Positions 1 to 8,590 of a stretch of 12,503 nt of DNA are shown in pieces. Position 1 is the stretch's first letter. Every line of letters begins with the position of its first letter. The notes below the pieces were generated by a model. It saw only the letters and a program-made list of their open reading frames with translations, did no database searches and was not told the origin of the DNA. This DNA comes from an uncultured Clostridium sp. (GTDB lineage Bacteria > Bacillota > Clostridia > TANB77 > CAG-508): NCBI GenBank assembly GCA_947568605.1, contig CANOPV010000008.1, forward strand, positions 1 through 12,503, written 5' to 3'. The position numbers and the translations under genes are program-made.

Positions 1-15
1 AAAGGATTTGATGAT

Positions 16-963
16 ATGAATAAAATACTAAAAGTAGTTATTGTCATTCTTTGTATAACAGTAAGTTTAACAGGAATAACATTTGCAGGAGTTACAATTT
101 ATAATACATTTATAAAAAAACAAGATAAAATAGAAACAAGAGGATTATTTGATGATGGTAGAGGATATACAGATTATGAAACAGACTTAATGGCTAATGA
201 TATGACTTGGCAAGATGATGTAAGATTATATTATAGAACAATAACAAATTCTAATGATTACGAAAAATACAAATCAAGAATATCAACATTTCCAGAGATT
301 TCTGAAATTAATTTTAATGAAAATTTCATTGTAATTATTGCGAATGAAAATTATAGAGATTTTGATGAAATTGATATGGAAATTTCAAATGTTTATGCTG
401 ATGAAACTACAACTAATATCATAATGAAACAAAAAGAAAGTCCAAATATGAACGATACAACAAATGTATGGTATGCTATTGTTGATAATTCACAATTAAA
501 AGATAATGTAAAGATAACAATAGAACACAAAGAGTTTAGGAATGAGAATGTTATAGAAATCTCAAAATTACCTTTGGATTATTCTGTTAATACAGCAATA
601 GAAGATGGTTGCTTTACATTGAAAAATAATAAAGTAGTATCTTCTAATGAAAATCAACTAGATGAGTTCATAGAAAAAACACAAAAAGGAGAAAATAGTT
701 TTATAAGGGTATATAGTAACTATGAAGGAGAAATTACTATAATAGATGTAAATTTTGAAAATGGAATATATTATACTGATACAATAGTTCTAGGTACTGA
801 AAGAAAATATCATAATACATATAAAAATTTAAAAAGAGAAGAAATTAGAAATGGTAATTATAAAGATATTGAATATGTATTTTATGAGGGTAGAAATCCT
901 AATGGAGGATCTCCTTTGGTAATTATTCAAAATTGGTTAGAAGATTATAGAAAAAAATCATAA
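16..963 (+). CDS. Membrane-anchored extracytoplasmic protein, DUF4362-like C-terminal region
   Basis: A 315-aa protein with one N-terminal hydrophobic segment (about residues 5-30) following Lys residues. There is no lipobox Cys, so it is probably a signal anchor with the rest outside the membrane. The middle (about 95-170) is a beta-rich stretch that faintly recalls PrcB-type domains. Residues about 190-260 carry the pattern of the DUF4362 family: an AIEDG start, an N..LDEFIEKT..GE helix, then strands around IRVYSNYEGEITIIDV and YYTDT. This match is from memory of the family. DUF4362 has no known enzymatic role, and no catalytic motif is seen. The ATG at 16 is preceded by AAAGG at 1-5. The promoter must lie left of the window. 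The gene ends 27 bases before the next start and probably forms an operon with it. Function unknown. Confidence 0.8.
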   Translation: MNKILKVVIVILCITVSLTGITFAGVTIYNTFIKKQDKIETRGLFDDGRGYTDYETDLMANDMTWQDDVRLYYRTITNSNDYEKYKSRISTFPEISEINFNENFIVIIANENYRDFDEIDMEISNVYADETTTNIIMKQKESPNMNDTTNVWYAIVDNSQLKDNVKITIEHKEFRNENVIEISKLPLDYSVNTAIEDGCFTLKNNKVVSSNENQLDEFIEKTQKGENSFIRVYSNYEGEITIIDVNFENGIYYTDTIVLGTERKYHNTYKNLKREEIRNGNYKDIEYVFYEGRNPNGGSPLVIIQNWLEDYRKKS

Positions 964-990
964 ATTATGTTTTGTAAGGGAGATAAAACA

Positions 991-1614
991 GTGAATAAAG
1001 AAAAAGGGTTAAAAATAATTGTTGTTTTAGCAATAATAATCGATTTAATAACTTTTGGAAGTTTAATATATAGCAATAATAGATTAAAGCAAGAAATAGC
1101 ATATTTGAAATATGATTATAAAGAATTACAAGATGGTGTATTACAGCAAAAAGAAAATATATCTAATATTAAATCGAATGTTGATGAAATAGTTGAATTT
1201 GTTAATAAAGAAAAAGAACAGAAAAAAATTGAAAGTGATCCATACTATAAAGCTGTTAATGATTTAGATAGTACAATATTTTTAACAGATTTTGAAAATT
1301 ATATACCAAATAATAATGATGTAAAAATAACAGAGAAAAAAGCAAAAGAAATTGCTCAAAAAGGATTTGAAGAATCCAAAAGTAGAATTGCTAGAGAAGG
1401 AACCGACGATATTGATTCAGAAACAATAAAAATAGAAGAAATTGTTGCAAATAATTATTTTACTAGATATTATTATCAAGGAAATGAATTTTATGATAAT
1501 ATAAAAAGAAAATGTTATGCTATTCAAAGAGAAAATGATATGGGATGTGGAGTTACGATTTATGTTGATGTAACAACAGGATTGATAATTGCAGGTAGAG
1601 CATTTGGAGATTAA
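991..1614 (+). CDS. Membrane-anchored coiled-coil protein with PepSY-like C-terminus
   Basis: I place the start at the GTG at 991 (207 aa), because AAGGGAG at 976-982 lies 8 bases upstream. The in-frame ATG at 967 would add eight residues but has no Shine-Dalgarno sequence. The product has a short basic N-terminus, one transmembrane helix (about residues 6-28), a heptad-like coiled coil rich in Lys, Glu, Gln and Asn (about 30-80), and a C-terminal domain from about 105. That domain begins with ITEKKAKEIAQKG and ends with YVDVTTGLIIAG, the helix-then-strand pattern of PepSY-like domains, where the ending is typically D..TG.I... The likely topology is a single anchor with an external domain. 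It is probably cotranscribed with the upstream membrane protein, and an intrinsic terminator follows. PepSY-like domains are often linked to peptidase inhibition or cell-surface roles, but nothing here fixes a partner. Confidence 0.75.
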   Translation: MNKEKGLKIIVVLAIIIDLITFGSLIYSNNRLKQEIAYLKYDYKELQDGVLQQKENISNIKSNVDEIVEFVNKEKEQKKIESDPYYKAVNDLDSTIFLTDFENYIPNNNDVKITEKKAKEIAQKGFEESKSRIAREGTDDIDSETIKIEEIVANNYFTRYYYQGNEFYDNIKRKCYAIQRENDMGCGVTIYVDVTTGLIIAGRAFGD

Positions 1615-1674
1615 TAATAAATTACAATTTTGAAGTTAGATATAAAATAGCATTAAATTAATTTTAAATATATG

Positions 1675-1705
1675 AAAGCCGATTTTGATTTTGGCTTTTA
1701 TTTTT
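1675..1705 (+). terminator. Intrinsic terminator after the two membrane-protein genes
   Basis: AAAGCCGA (1675-1682) pairs with TTGGCTTT (1691-1698) to give an 8-bp stem with one G-U pair and an 8-base loop. The T-rich tail TTTTATTTTTT covers about 1695-1705. It stands 60 bases after the stop at 1614 and upstream of the hsd promoter, so it separates the two transcription units. The rest of the 168-base gap (1615-1782) contains only this terminator, the hsd promoter and the hsdM ribosome binding site. Confidence 0.75.
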
Positions 1706-1726
1706 TGCCAAAAATAGACAAATTTA

Positions 1727-1755
1727 TTGAGGAAAAAAACGATTTGTGATACAAT
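1727..1755 (+). promoter_or_regulatory. Promoter of the hsdMSR operon (sigma-A type, extended -10)
   Basis: TTGAGG (1727-1732) is a fair -35 hexamer. After a 17-base spacer, TACAAT (1750-1755) matches five of six -10 consensus bases and is preceded by TG at 1747-1748, an extended -10. Transcription should start near 1762. A GGAAGGAG ribosome binding site (1763-1770) lies 12 bases before the hsdM ATG, so the leader is very short. No operator-like repeat is seen here; the TTGCA boxes found at 8.5 and 9.7 kb are absent. Confidence 0.65.
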
Positions 1756-1782
1756 AACTACTGGAAGGAGTACAATAGGAAA

Positions 1783-3240
1783 ATGGATAATAATATAAAA
1801 TCAATAATAGATAAAATATGGTTAGTATTTCATTCAGGAGGAGTAGCAAATCCTTTAACTTGTATAGAGCAAATTACATATTTGCTATTTATTAAAGGAT
1901 TAGATGATATAGAATTAAAAAATGAAAGAGATGATGTTCTTTTAGGTATAAAATCTAAGAGAATATTTGACGAACAACATCAAGATTGTAGATGGAGTAT
2001 TTTCAAAGATTATGAAGCTTCAAGAATGTTTAAAGTAATGCAAGAGAAAGTATTTCCATTTATTAAAAGCTTGGGTAGTGATAAAGATTCAAGTTATGCT
2101 AAATATATGGAAGACGCAATGTTTTTAGTACCTACACCAATAGTATTACAAAAAGTTGTTACTTCAATAGATAAAATAGATATGAGTGGTAGAGATACAA
2201 AGGGAGATTTATATGAATATTTATTATCTAAATTATCTACTGCAGGAACAAACGGACAATTTAGAACACCTAGACACATTATAAAAATGATGGTTGAATT
2301 AATGAAACCTAATAGCAAAGATGTAATAGTAGATCCTGCTTGTGGAAGTGCAGGTTTTTTAGTTGAAGCAGGGGAATATTTGAGAAATAATGAAGAGAAT
2401 TTATTCAATCACGAAGAGAGTTTGCAACATTTTAATAATACAATGTTTTATGGTTTTGATATGGATAGAACAATGCTAAGAATTAGTGCAATGAATTTAA
2501 TACAACACGGAATTGAAAATCCTAATATTGAATATAAAGATTCATTATCAGAAGATAATTCAGATGAAAGTAAATATACATTAATTTTAGCAAATCCACC
2601 ATTTAAAGGTTCTATAAATAGCGATATAACATCAAAGAAATTATTAGATATGACAAATAAGACAAAGAAAACAGAATTATTATTTTTAGCATTATTCTTA
2701 AAAATACTAAAAATAGGTGGTAGATGTGCTTCAATTGTACCAGATGGAGTATTATTTGGAAGTTCTAATGCTCATAAGGCAATAAGAAAAGAATTAATAG
2801 AAAATCATAAATTAGAAGCAGTTATTTCAATGCCAAGTGGTGTATTTAAGCCATACGCAGGAGTATCAACAGCTATTTTAATATTTACGAAAACAAATGC
2901 AGGTGGAACAGATAAAGTGTGGTTTTATGATATGACAGCAGATGGATATAGCTTAGATGATAAAAGACAACCTGTAAATGAAAATGATATACCAGATATT
3001 ATTGAAAGATATGATAATAGATTTTCAGAAGAAGAACAGAACAGATTAAAAACTGAAAAATCTTTCTTTGTTACAAAAGAAGAAATTGTGAATAATGGAT
3101 ATGATTTATCAATAAATAAATATAAAGAAATAATTGTTGAAGAAAAAGAGTATGAAGATCCAAAAATAATTTTAAAAAGATTAAGAGAGAAAGAAAAAGA
3201 GTTTTTAAAATGTTTAGATGAATTAGAGGAAATGTTATGA
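1783..3240 (+). CDS. hsdM: Type I restriction-modification system, DNA N6-adenine methyltransferase subunit HsdM
   Basis: A 485-aa protein, a usual length for HsdM. It transfers a methyl group from S-adenosylmethionine to N6 of adenine within the sequence chosen by HsdS. The N-terminal helical HsdM_N region covers about residues 1-125. The conserved GQFRTPRHI segment precedes the catalytic fold. SAM-binding motif I is DPACGSAGF at 184-192 (family DPxCGSGG/AF), and catalytic motif IV is NPPF at 271-274, as expected for an N6-adenine enzyme. The LFGSSNAHKAIRKELIE and ISMPSGVFKPYAGVSTAILIF stretches are typical of the family. The C-terminus (about 445-485) is a charged helix likely to contact HsdS. 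All key residues are present, so it should be active. First gene of the hsd operon; its TGA stop overlaps the hsdS ATG. Confidence 0.96.
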   Translation: MDNNIKSIIDKIWLVFHSGGVANPLTCIEQITYLLFIKGLDDIELKNERDDVLLGIKSKRIFDEQHQDCRWSIFKDYEASRMFKVMQEKVFPFIKSLGSDKDSSYAKYMEDAMFLVPTPIVLQKVVTSIDKIDMSGRDTKGDLYEYLLSKLSTAGTNGQFRTPRHIIKMMVELMKPNSKDVIVDPACGSAGFLVEAGEYLRNNEENLFNHEESLQHFNNTMFYGFDMDRTMLRISAMNLIQHGIENPNIEYKDSLSEDNSDESKYTLILANPPFKGSINSDITSKKLLDMTNKTKKTELLFLALFLKILKIGGRCASIVPDGVLFGSSNAHKAIRKELIENHKLEAVISMPSGVFKPYAGVSTAILIFTKTNAGGTDKVWFYDMTADGYSLDDKRQPVNENDIPDIIERYDNRFSEEEQNRLKTEKSFFVTKEEIVNNGYDLSINKYKEIIVEEKEYEDPKIILKRLREKEKEFLKCLDELEEML

Positions 3241-4376
3241 TAAGTAAAATGAAATTGAAAGATGTAGGAATAATAGTAACAGGAAATACACCAAGCAAGA
3301 AAAATAAAGATTACTATGATTCAAATGATATTAATTTCTTTACGCCTACAGATTTTGAAGATGGTAGAATAAATGATTTTGAAGAATCAGTAAATTATAT
3401 TTCAAACAATGCAAAAGAAAAAGCAAGAATACTACCAAAAGGAAGTGTACTTGTAACTTGTATAGGAATAATAGGAAAAGTAGGAATAGTAGAAAAAGAA
3501 AGTGCATTTAATCAACAAATAAATGCTATTATACCAAATAAAGATATTATAGATAATAGATATTTAGCTTATTGGTTAATATCAAAAGCAGATTATTTAA
3601 GAAAAAAAGCTAATGCACCAGTTGTTCCAATAATAAATAAAACAGACTTCCAGGAATTAGAGATAGTTGTTCCTGATATGGAAACGCAAAAGGAAATAGT
3701 AAATAAATTAAATAAAATGCAAAAACTAATAGATTTAAAGGAAGAACAAAAATGTTTATTTGAAGATTTAATTAAATCTCAGTTTGTCGAGATGTTTGGT
3801 GATTTAGAAATCAATAATAAAAAATGGAAGATTGTAAATATTTTAGAAGTTGCAAGTATAGATACAAATATGACTAAGGACTTTGAAAAGTATGCAGAAT
3901 TACCACATATAGGAATAGAAAATATAGAAAAGAATACAGGCAAGTTAATCAATTATATTAGTGTAGAAAAATCTAATTTAACAAGTGGAAAATACATATT
4001 TGATGAAAGACACATTATTTATAGTAAGATAAGACCAAATCTCAATAAAGTTGCTACACCTGATTTTAAAGGATTATGTTCAGCAGATTCTTATCCGATA
4101 TTAACTAATGAAAAATGCAAGAAGGAATATTTAGTGTTTGTGTTAAGATCAGATTATTTTTTGAATTATATTTTGAGTTATAGTTCAAGAACTAATATAC
4201 CTAAGGTTAATAAGGAACAATTAAGTGGATTTGATTTTCCATTACCACCAATAGAACTACAAAATCAATTTGCAGATTTTGTTAAACAAATCGATAAACA
4301 GAAATTTGAAATACAAAAAAACTTAGAAGAAATGAAAAAAACAAAAGAAAATTTAATGAATAAATATTTTAATTAG
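3237..4376 (+). CDS. hsdS: Type I restriction-modification system, specificity subunit HsdS
   Basis: A 379-aa protein with the two-half layout of HsdS, which recognises a split target and holds the M and R subunits. Target recognition domain 1 covers about residues 5-155, ending in NKTDFQELEIVVPDMETQKEIV. The central conserved coiled coil is about 155-185 and ends with KSQFVEMFGD, the usual border before domain 2. Target recognition domain 2 is about 195-345, ending in LSGFDFPLPPIELQNQF. The distal coiled coil (about 346-379) is rich in Lys and Glu. The two recognition domains differ clearly, so an asymmetric bipartite target is expected; its bases cannot be read from the sequence. The ATG lies in an ATGA overlap with the hsdM stop, which suggests translational coupling, with GAGGAA just upstream. 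An in-frame ATG at 3249 is a possible alternative start. No second hsdS or recombinase is present to suggest shuffling. Confidence 0.94.
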   Translation: MISKMKLKDVGIIVTGNTPSKKNKDYYDSNDINFFTPTDFEDGRINDFEESVNYISNNAKEKARILPKGSVLVTCIGIIGKVGIVEKESAFNQQINAIIPNKDIIDNRYLAYWLISKADYLRKKANAPVVPIINKTDFQELEIVVPDMETQKEIVNKLNKMQKLIDLKEEQKCLFEDLIKSQFVEMFGDLEINNKKWKIVNILEVASIDTNMTKDFEKYAELPHIGIENIEKNTGKLINYISVEKSNLTSGKYIFDERHIIYSKIRPNLNKVATPDFKGLCSADSYPILTNEKCKKEYLVFVLRSDYFLNYILSYSSRTNIPKVNKEQLSGFDFPLPPIELQNQFADFVKQIDKQKFEIQKNLEEMKKTKENLMNKYFN

Positions 4377-4386
4377 GGGAAGAAAT

Positions 4387-7300
4387 ATGTCAAATTTTGA
4401 TTTTTTAGAAAATAATAAATTATTTAGAAGTTTTGCAAAGGCAAGTATTGAAGCAGAAAAAGGATTAGAAACAAATCCAGTAACGTGTATTATGCTTAGT
4501 AGAAAAGCTTTAGAATTAGGGGTAAAGTGGTTATATGCTAATGATAAATTATTGATTATGCCATATCAAAACAATTTATCATCACTTATACATACAATAA
4601 CTTTTAAAAATATAGTAAATGAAGATGTAAGAAAAGGAATTGATTTTATTGTTAAAAAAGGAAATTTTGTAATTCATACAAATAGCAATATTTCAAGAGA
4701 TGAAGCAATCCTAGTATTAAAATGTTTATTTAGTTTTATGAAATGGATATATTTTAATTATGACCAAAATTATGAAGAAATTGAATTTGATATAAACAAA
4801 CTTCCAGAAGAAAGCAATGAAAATTTAAAACTAGCAGAAAGAGAAAAATTAGAGCAAGAATTAGAAGAACAAACTAAGAAGCTAGAAGATACTTTAAAGG
4901 AAAATGAAGAGTTAAGAAAGCAATTAACAGAAGAAAGAGAAAGTAAGCAAAAGAGTAAAAATTTCGAGATAAAGGACTTATCAGAATTTGAAACAAGAAA
5001 ACAATTCATTGATTTAGATCTACAAATATCAGGTTGGGATTTTAATGAAAATATTACAGAAGAACTAGAAGTACAAGGAATGAAAAATGCTGAAGGAATA
5101 GGATATGTAGATTATGTATTATTTGGTAAAAATGGATTGCCGTTAGCAGTAGTTGAAGCAAAAAGAAGTAGTAAAAATGCTCACGAAGGAAAACAACAAG
5201 CTAGTCTTTATGCAGACTGTTTAGAAGAAAAATATGGACAAAGACCTGTTATATATTATACAAATGGAATAGAAATTTATTTTTGGGATAATTTAGATTA
5301 TCCAGAAAGAAGAGTGCAAGGATTCCACACGCAAGACGAATTACAAAGATTAGTAAATAGAAGAAAAGCAAAACAAAGTTTAGAACATATTTTTATAGAT
5401 ACAAAAATTACTGATAGACCATATCAATTAGAAGCAATAAAAAGAGTATGTGAATCCTTTGAAAATAAACATAGAAAAGCATTAGTGGTTATGGCTACTG
5501 GAACTGGAAAAACAAGAACAGCTATATCATTAGTAGATGTTTTGACTGGTAAAGGTTGGGTACAAAATATTTTATTCTTAGCAGATAGAACAGAACTAAT
5601 AAAGCAAGCTAAAAAGAATTTTGTTAAATTACTTCCAGATGTTTCTTGCTGTAATTTACTAGATTCAAAAGATAGTCCAGAGGATTCAAGGATTGTTTTT
5701 TCTACATATCAAACAATGATAAATGCAATAGACAATATGAGAAATAAAGATGGAAAAAGATTATTTACACCAGGACACTTTGATTTAATAATTATAGATG
5801 AAGCTCATAGAAGTATATACAAAAAGTATCAGTCAATATTTGAATATTTTGATGGATTATTAGTAGGATTAACAGCTACTCCAAGAAGTGATGTGGATAG
5901 AAATACATATAGTTTTTTTGAATTAGAAAACAATGTTCCTACATTTGCTTATGAATATCAAGAAGCAATAGATGATGGATATTTAGTAGATTATCATAAT
6001 ATTAAAACTTCAACAGAATTTTTAGAAAGAGGAATTAAATATAGTCAGTTAAAAGATGAAGAAAAAGAAGAATATGAAAATTTATTTGAAGAAGACGAAA
6101 ATGTTCCAGAGGAGATAGATTCTTCAGCAATAAATACCTGGTTATTTAATAAAGATACTATTAAGAAAATCTTAGAAACATTAATGGAAAAAGGACTAAA
6201 AGTTGAAGGTGGCGATAAGTTAGGAAAGACAATAATATTTGCAAGAAATCATAATCACGCAGAGGAAATAGAGAAAGTATTTAATTCTTTATATCCACAC
6301 TATAAAGGAGATTTTGCAAGAGTAATAGATAATAAAGTAAATTATGCAGAAACATTAATAGAATTATTTGAAGATCCTAAAAAATTACCACAAATATCAA
6401 TTTCAGTAGATATGTTAGATACTGGTATAGATGTTCCAGAAATATTAAATTTAGTATTCTTCAAACCTATAAAATCAAAAGTTAAGTTCTGGCAAATGAT
6501 TGGTAGAGGAACACGTTTATGTGATAACGTATTTGGCGAAGGAGTAAACAAAAAAGAGTTTTATATTTTTGATTGTTGTAATAATTTTGAGTTTTTTGAG
6601 GAAAATGCAAAGGGAATTGAAACAGGAGCAACAGAGGGATTAACAGAAAAAATATTCAATTCAAAACTTGATTTAATTGTAGAGTTACAAAATTTAGATT
6701 ATCAAAGTATAAACCAATATGTAGAATATAGAAAAGAGCTAATACAAGAATTTTTAGAAGCTATAAACGAATTAAATGATGAAAGTTTTATTGTAAGATC
6801 TAAAAAGAAATATATTGACAAATATAGCAAAGTCGAAAATTGGAATAGTATATCAAGTATAGATAAAGTAGAAATAAAGGAAAATCTAACACCAATATTT
6901 ATTGTTACAGATATAGATGAATCAGCAAAAAGATTTGATAACTTAGTATATTCTTTACAAGTAAGAAAAATGAAAAATAAATATTGTAGTATGCAGATAA
7001 ATAGCATTGTTTCATTAATTGAAGAACTAAAAGAATTAGGAACTATTACACAAATAAAAGAAAAGGCAGAACTTATACAAATGACAGCAAATAGTGGATA
7101 TTGGGAAAGAGCTTCATTTTTTGATATAGAGAATGTAAGAACACAGTTAAGAGATTTAATAAAATTTATAGAGAATCCACCAAGAAAGATATGGAATGTA
7201 GATATAGAAGATACAATTATAGTAGATGAAGAACAAAAGAATATTAACAGAGATAACTTTGAAGATTATAAAAAGAAAGTTAAGAAATTTTTAGAAGGAA

Positions 7301-7725
7301 ATATGGATAACTTAGTTATTTATAAAATAAAACATAATCAAATATTAACAGAAATAGAAAAAGAAGATTTAGAAAGAATTATGTTTGAAGAATTAGGAAA
7401 TAATAAAGACTTTGTTGAAGCCTTTGGAGATTCAAATGTAGTACAAGTTGTTAGAAACTTAGTAGGATTAGACAGAGAAACAGCAAATCAAATATTCTCG
7501 AAATATATTAATGACAATAGATTGAATAGTAAACAGATTCAATTTATAAAACAATTAAAAGAATATCTAATTGTAAATGGAATAATTAGTTTAGAAAAAC
7601 TAAGAGAGCAACCATTCAGCACGATAGGTTCTATATCAGATATATTTAAAGATAATATAAATACTTTTAATGAAATCAAAGAAGACATAGAAATGATTAA
7701 TGAAAACACTATAAAATTTGCTTAA
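4387..7725 (+). CDS. hsdR: Type I restriction endonuclease subunit HsdR with N-terminal DUF4145 domain
   Basis: An 1112-aa motor and nuclease subunit that translocates and cuts unmethylated DNA. Domains in order: a DUF4145-like helical domain (about 10-125) with the SRKALELGVKWLY signature; a Glu/Lys-rich coiled coil (about 145-190); the HSDR_N nuclease (about 195-300) with the PD-(D/E)xK residues D242 and E257-A-K259; a superfamily 2 motor with Walker A ATGTGKT (370-376), DEAH (471-474), TAT (496-498) and Q703..GRGTR (706-710); and an EcoEI-type C-terminal domain from about 870. All expected catalytic residues are present. This layout resembles the EcoAI/EcoEI group (Type IB-like) as I recall it. 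The ribosome binding site AGGGGAAG (4375-4382) includes part of the hsdS stop, so translation is probably coupled. The gene is followed after 28 bases by the Spo0A-like regulator. Confidence 0.95.
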   Translation: MSNFDFLENNKLFRSFAKASIEAEKGLETNPVTCIMLSRKALELGVKWLYANDKLLIMPYQNNLSSLIHTITFKNIVNEDVRKGIDFIVKKGNFVIHTNSNISRDEAILVLKCLFSFMKWIYFNYDQNYEEIEFDINKLPEESNENLKLAEREKLEQELEEQTKKLEDTLKENEELRKQLTEERESKQKSKNFEIKDLSEFETRKQFIDLDLQISGWDFNENITEELEVQGMKNAEGIGYVDYVLFGKNGLPLAVVEAKRSSKNAHEGKQQASLYADCLEEKYGQRPVIYYTNGIEIYFWDNLDYPERRVQGFHTQDELQRLVNRRKAKQSLEHIFIDTKITDRPYQLEAIKRVCESFENKHRKALVVMATGTGKTRTAISLVDVLTGKGWVQNILFLADRTELIKQAKKNFVKLLPDVSCCNLLDSKDSPEDSRIVFSTYQTMINAIDNMRNKDGKRLFTPGHFDLIIIDEAHRSIYKKYQSIFEYFDGLLVGLTATPRSDVDRNTYSFFELENNVPTFAYEYQEAIDDGYLVDYHNIKTSTEFLERGIKYSQLKDEEKEEYENLFEEDENVPEEIDSSAINTWLFNKDTIKKILETLMEKGLKVEGGDKLGKTIIFARNHNHAEEIEKVFNSLYPHYKGDFARVIDNKVNYAETLIELFEDPKKLPQISISVDMLDTGIDVPEILNLVFFKPIKSKVKFWQMIGRGTRLCDNVFGEGVNKKEFYIFDCCNNFEFFEENAKGIETGATEGLTEKIFNSKLDLIVELQNLDYQSINQYVEYRKELIQEFLEAINELNDESFIVRSKKKYIDKYSKVENWNSISSIDKVEIKENLTPIFIVTDIDESAKRFDNLVYSLQVRKMKNKYCSMQINSIVSLIEELKELGTITQIKEKAELIQMTANSGYWERASFFDIENVRTQLRDLIKFIENPPRKIWNVDIEDTIIVDEEQKNINRDNFEDYKKKVKKFLEGNMDNLVIYKIKHNQILTEIEKEDLERIMFEELGNNKDFVEAFGDSNVVQVVRNLVGLDRETANQIFSKYINDNRLNSKQIQFIKQLKEYLIVNGIISLEKLREQPFSTIGSISDIFKDNINTFNEIKEDIEMINENTIKFA

Positions 7726-7753
7726 AATATTCTTTATTACACAGGAGAAGATA

Positions 7754-8524
7754 ATGAATAATAATGTAGTTAATATTGTAATTTATAGTAAGGAAACTGA
7801 AATTTTAAATGATTTAAAATATGCAATTGAAAAGGAATGTACCTTTTTTAAACAAAATACACAAATAGTTAATGATATTAAAAAAGTTGATAAGATAGAA
7901 AATATAAATATTTTAATTGTAGTATTTAAAAATCAAAGAATGAATATAGTTAAGAACTTAAACAATAAAGCAGAAAAACTAATTATAGTAGACTTAAAAA
8001 AGGGCATTATCAAAGGAAATCAAGAAAAAGTAGAAGAAATCACAAAAACAGAAGATATAAGGGCAATTGCTTTTTCTATTGTATTTAACTATTATGATGA
8101 ATCAAGAAAGAAAAAATTTGAAGAAGTTCAAAAGCAAAATGATTCAAATTTAGATAAAGGATTAAATAAATTTGAAGGCAAGGAAAATTTTAAAAGAGAA
8201 ATATCATTAAAAATAGACAAAGCATTAACTATAAATGGCAGAAATTTTAAAGGATTTGAAGAATTAAAGACTATGATAATGTTTTGCATAATCAATGATA
8301 TTTCTATAAAAGAAAATAGTAATGATTATAATTACATATATGACGCTACAGCAAAGATTCTTAATGAAACAAAAGGAAGAATGAAAGATAATATAACTAC
8401 AGGATTAGCAGTAGTAAGACATAGAAAATGCAAAAGTAAAATTGGCAATTGTATTATTGAAGTAAAAACTAAACCAATTGCAGAACAGATTATATTGATT
8501 GGAAAAGAAATTATAGAAATGTAA
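7754..8524 (+). CDS. Spo0A-like DNA-binding regulator with a degenerate receiver domain
   Basis: The ATG at 7754 (256 aa) is the likely start, with AGGAGAA just upstream at 7743-7749. The in-frame TTG at 7718, inside hsdR, has no ribosome binding site. Residues about 145-256 follow the Spo0A C-terminal domain: FKGFEELK (165-172) matches IKGYLYLR; ND at 181-182; then Y..IA..LN.T..R (192-209) matches the helix-turn-helix IAKKFNTTASR; and KP.....I...GKEI (240-253) matches the last Spo0A helix. The total length is close to Spo0A (about 267). The N-terminus (5-110) follows the receiver pattern VNIVIYSKETEIL, but S12-K13 replaces the acidic pair and no Asp stands at the phosphorylation position (V57/F58). 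It is therefore unlikely to be a classical phosphorylated regulator and is probably a Spo0A paralogue, not Spo0A itself. Recognition-helix residues differ from Spo0A. It may be cotranscribed with hsdMSR. Known from the family: tandem DNA-box binding. Inferred: control of the two modules downstream. Confidence 0.75.
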   Translation: MNNNVVNIVIYSKETEILNDLKYAIEKECTFFKQNTQIVNDIKKVDKIENINILIVVFKNQRMNIVKNLNNKAEKLIIVDLKKGIIKGNQEKVEEITKTEDIRAIAFSIVFNYYDESRKKKFEEVQKQNDSNLDKGLNKFEGKENFKREISLKIDKALTINGRNFKGFEELKTMIMFCIINDISIKENSNDYNYIYDATAKILNETKGRMKDNITTGLAVVRHRKCKSKIGNCIIEVKTKPIAEQIILIGKEIIEM

Positions 8525-8532
8525 ACATAAGA

Positions 8533-8560
8533 TTTTGCAAAAACATTGCAAAATCTTGCA
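8533..8560 (+). promoter_or_regulatory. Tandem TTGCA-box operator, copy 1
   Basis: Three boxes begin at 8535, 8546 and 8556 (TTGCA each), that is 11 and 10 bases apart, so they face the same side of the helix. The first is the self-complementary TTTTGCAAAA (8533-8542). Boxes 1 and 2 also form a perfect 10-bp inverted repeat, GATTTTGCAA / TTGCAAAATC, around a 5-base AAACA loop (8531-8555). Box 3 ends one base before the -35 hexamer, the position expected for an activator touching RNA polymerase. The inverted repeat is not followed directly by a T-run, so I do not read it as a terminator. The bound protein is unknown; the Spo0A-like protein encoded immediately upstream is the first candidate. 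Confidence 0.7.
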
Positions 8561-8561
8561 T

Positions 8562-8590
8562 TATACTTTTTTAAATTGATGTGTTAAAAT
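8562..8590 (+). promoter_or_regulatory. Promoter for the 83-aa and 232-aa genes
   Basis: The weak -35 TATACT (8562-8567), a 17-base spacer and the -10 TAAAAT (8585-8590) preceded by TG at 8582-8583 form an extended -10 promoter that probably needs help from a bound activator. Transcription should start near 8597. The leader of about 75 bases to the 83-aa gene has a weak hairpin (CACTA 8596-8600 with TAGTG 8624-8628) but no terminator. Confidence 0.65.

Noticed and set aside
2094..2408. Minus-strand open frame of about 104 codons within hsdM, and similar ones within hsdR and later genes
   Set aside because: They are antisense shadows of well-supported genes, with no ribosome binding sites or recognisable protein features.
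3783..3791. TTTGTCGAG, one base from a classical Spo0A box
   Set aside because: It is single, lies inside the hsdS coding region far from any promoter, and such a match is expected by chance in a window of this size.
3237..4376. Phase-variable hsdS by inversion
   Set aside because: Only one hsdS is present. I see no inverted repeats between its halves, no partial hsdS copy and no recombinase in the window.
8531..8555. Perfect 10-bp inverted repeat after the Spo0A-like gene, read as a terminator
   Set aside because: The stem is AT-rich and is followed by TTGCATTATAC, not a T-run. The same boxes recur with fixed spacing to a promoter at 9690-9718, so an operator fits better.
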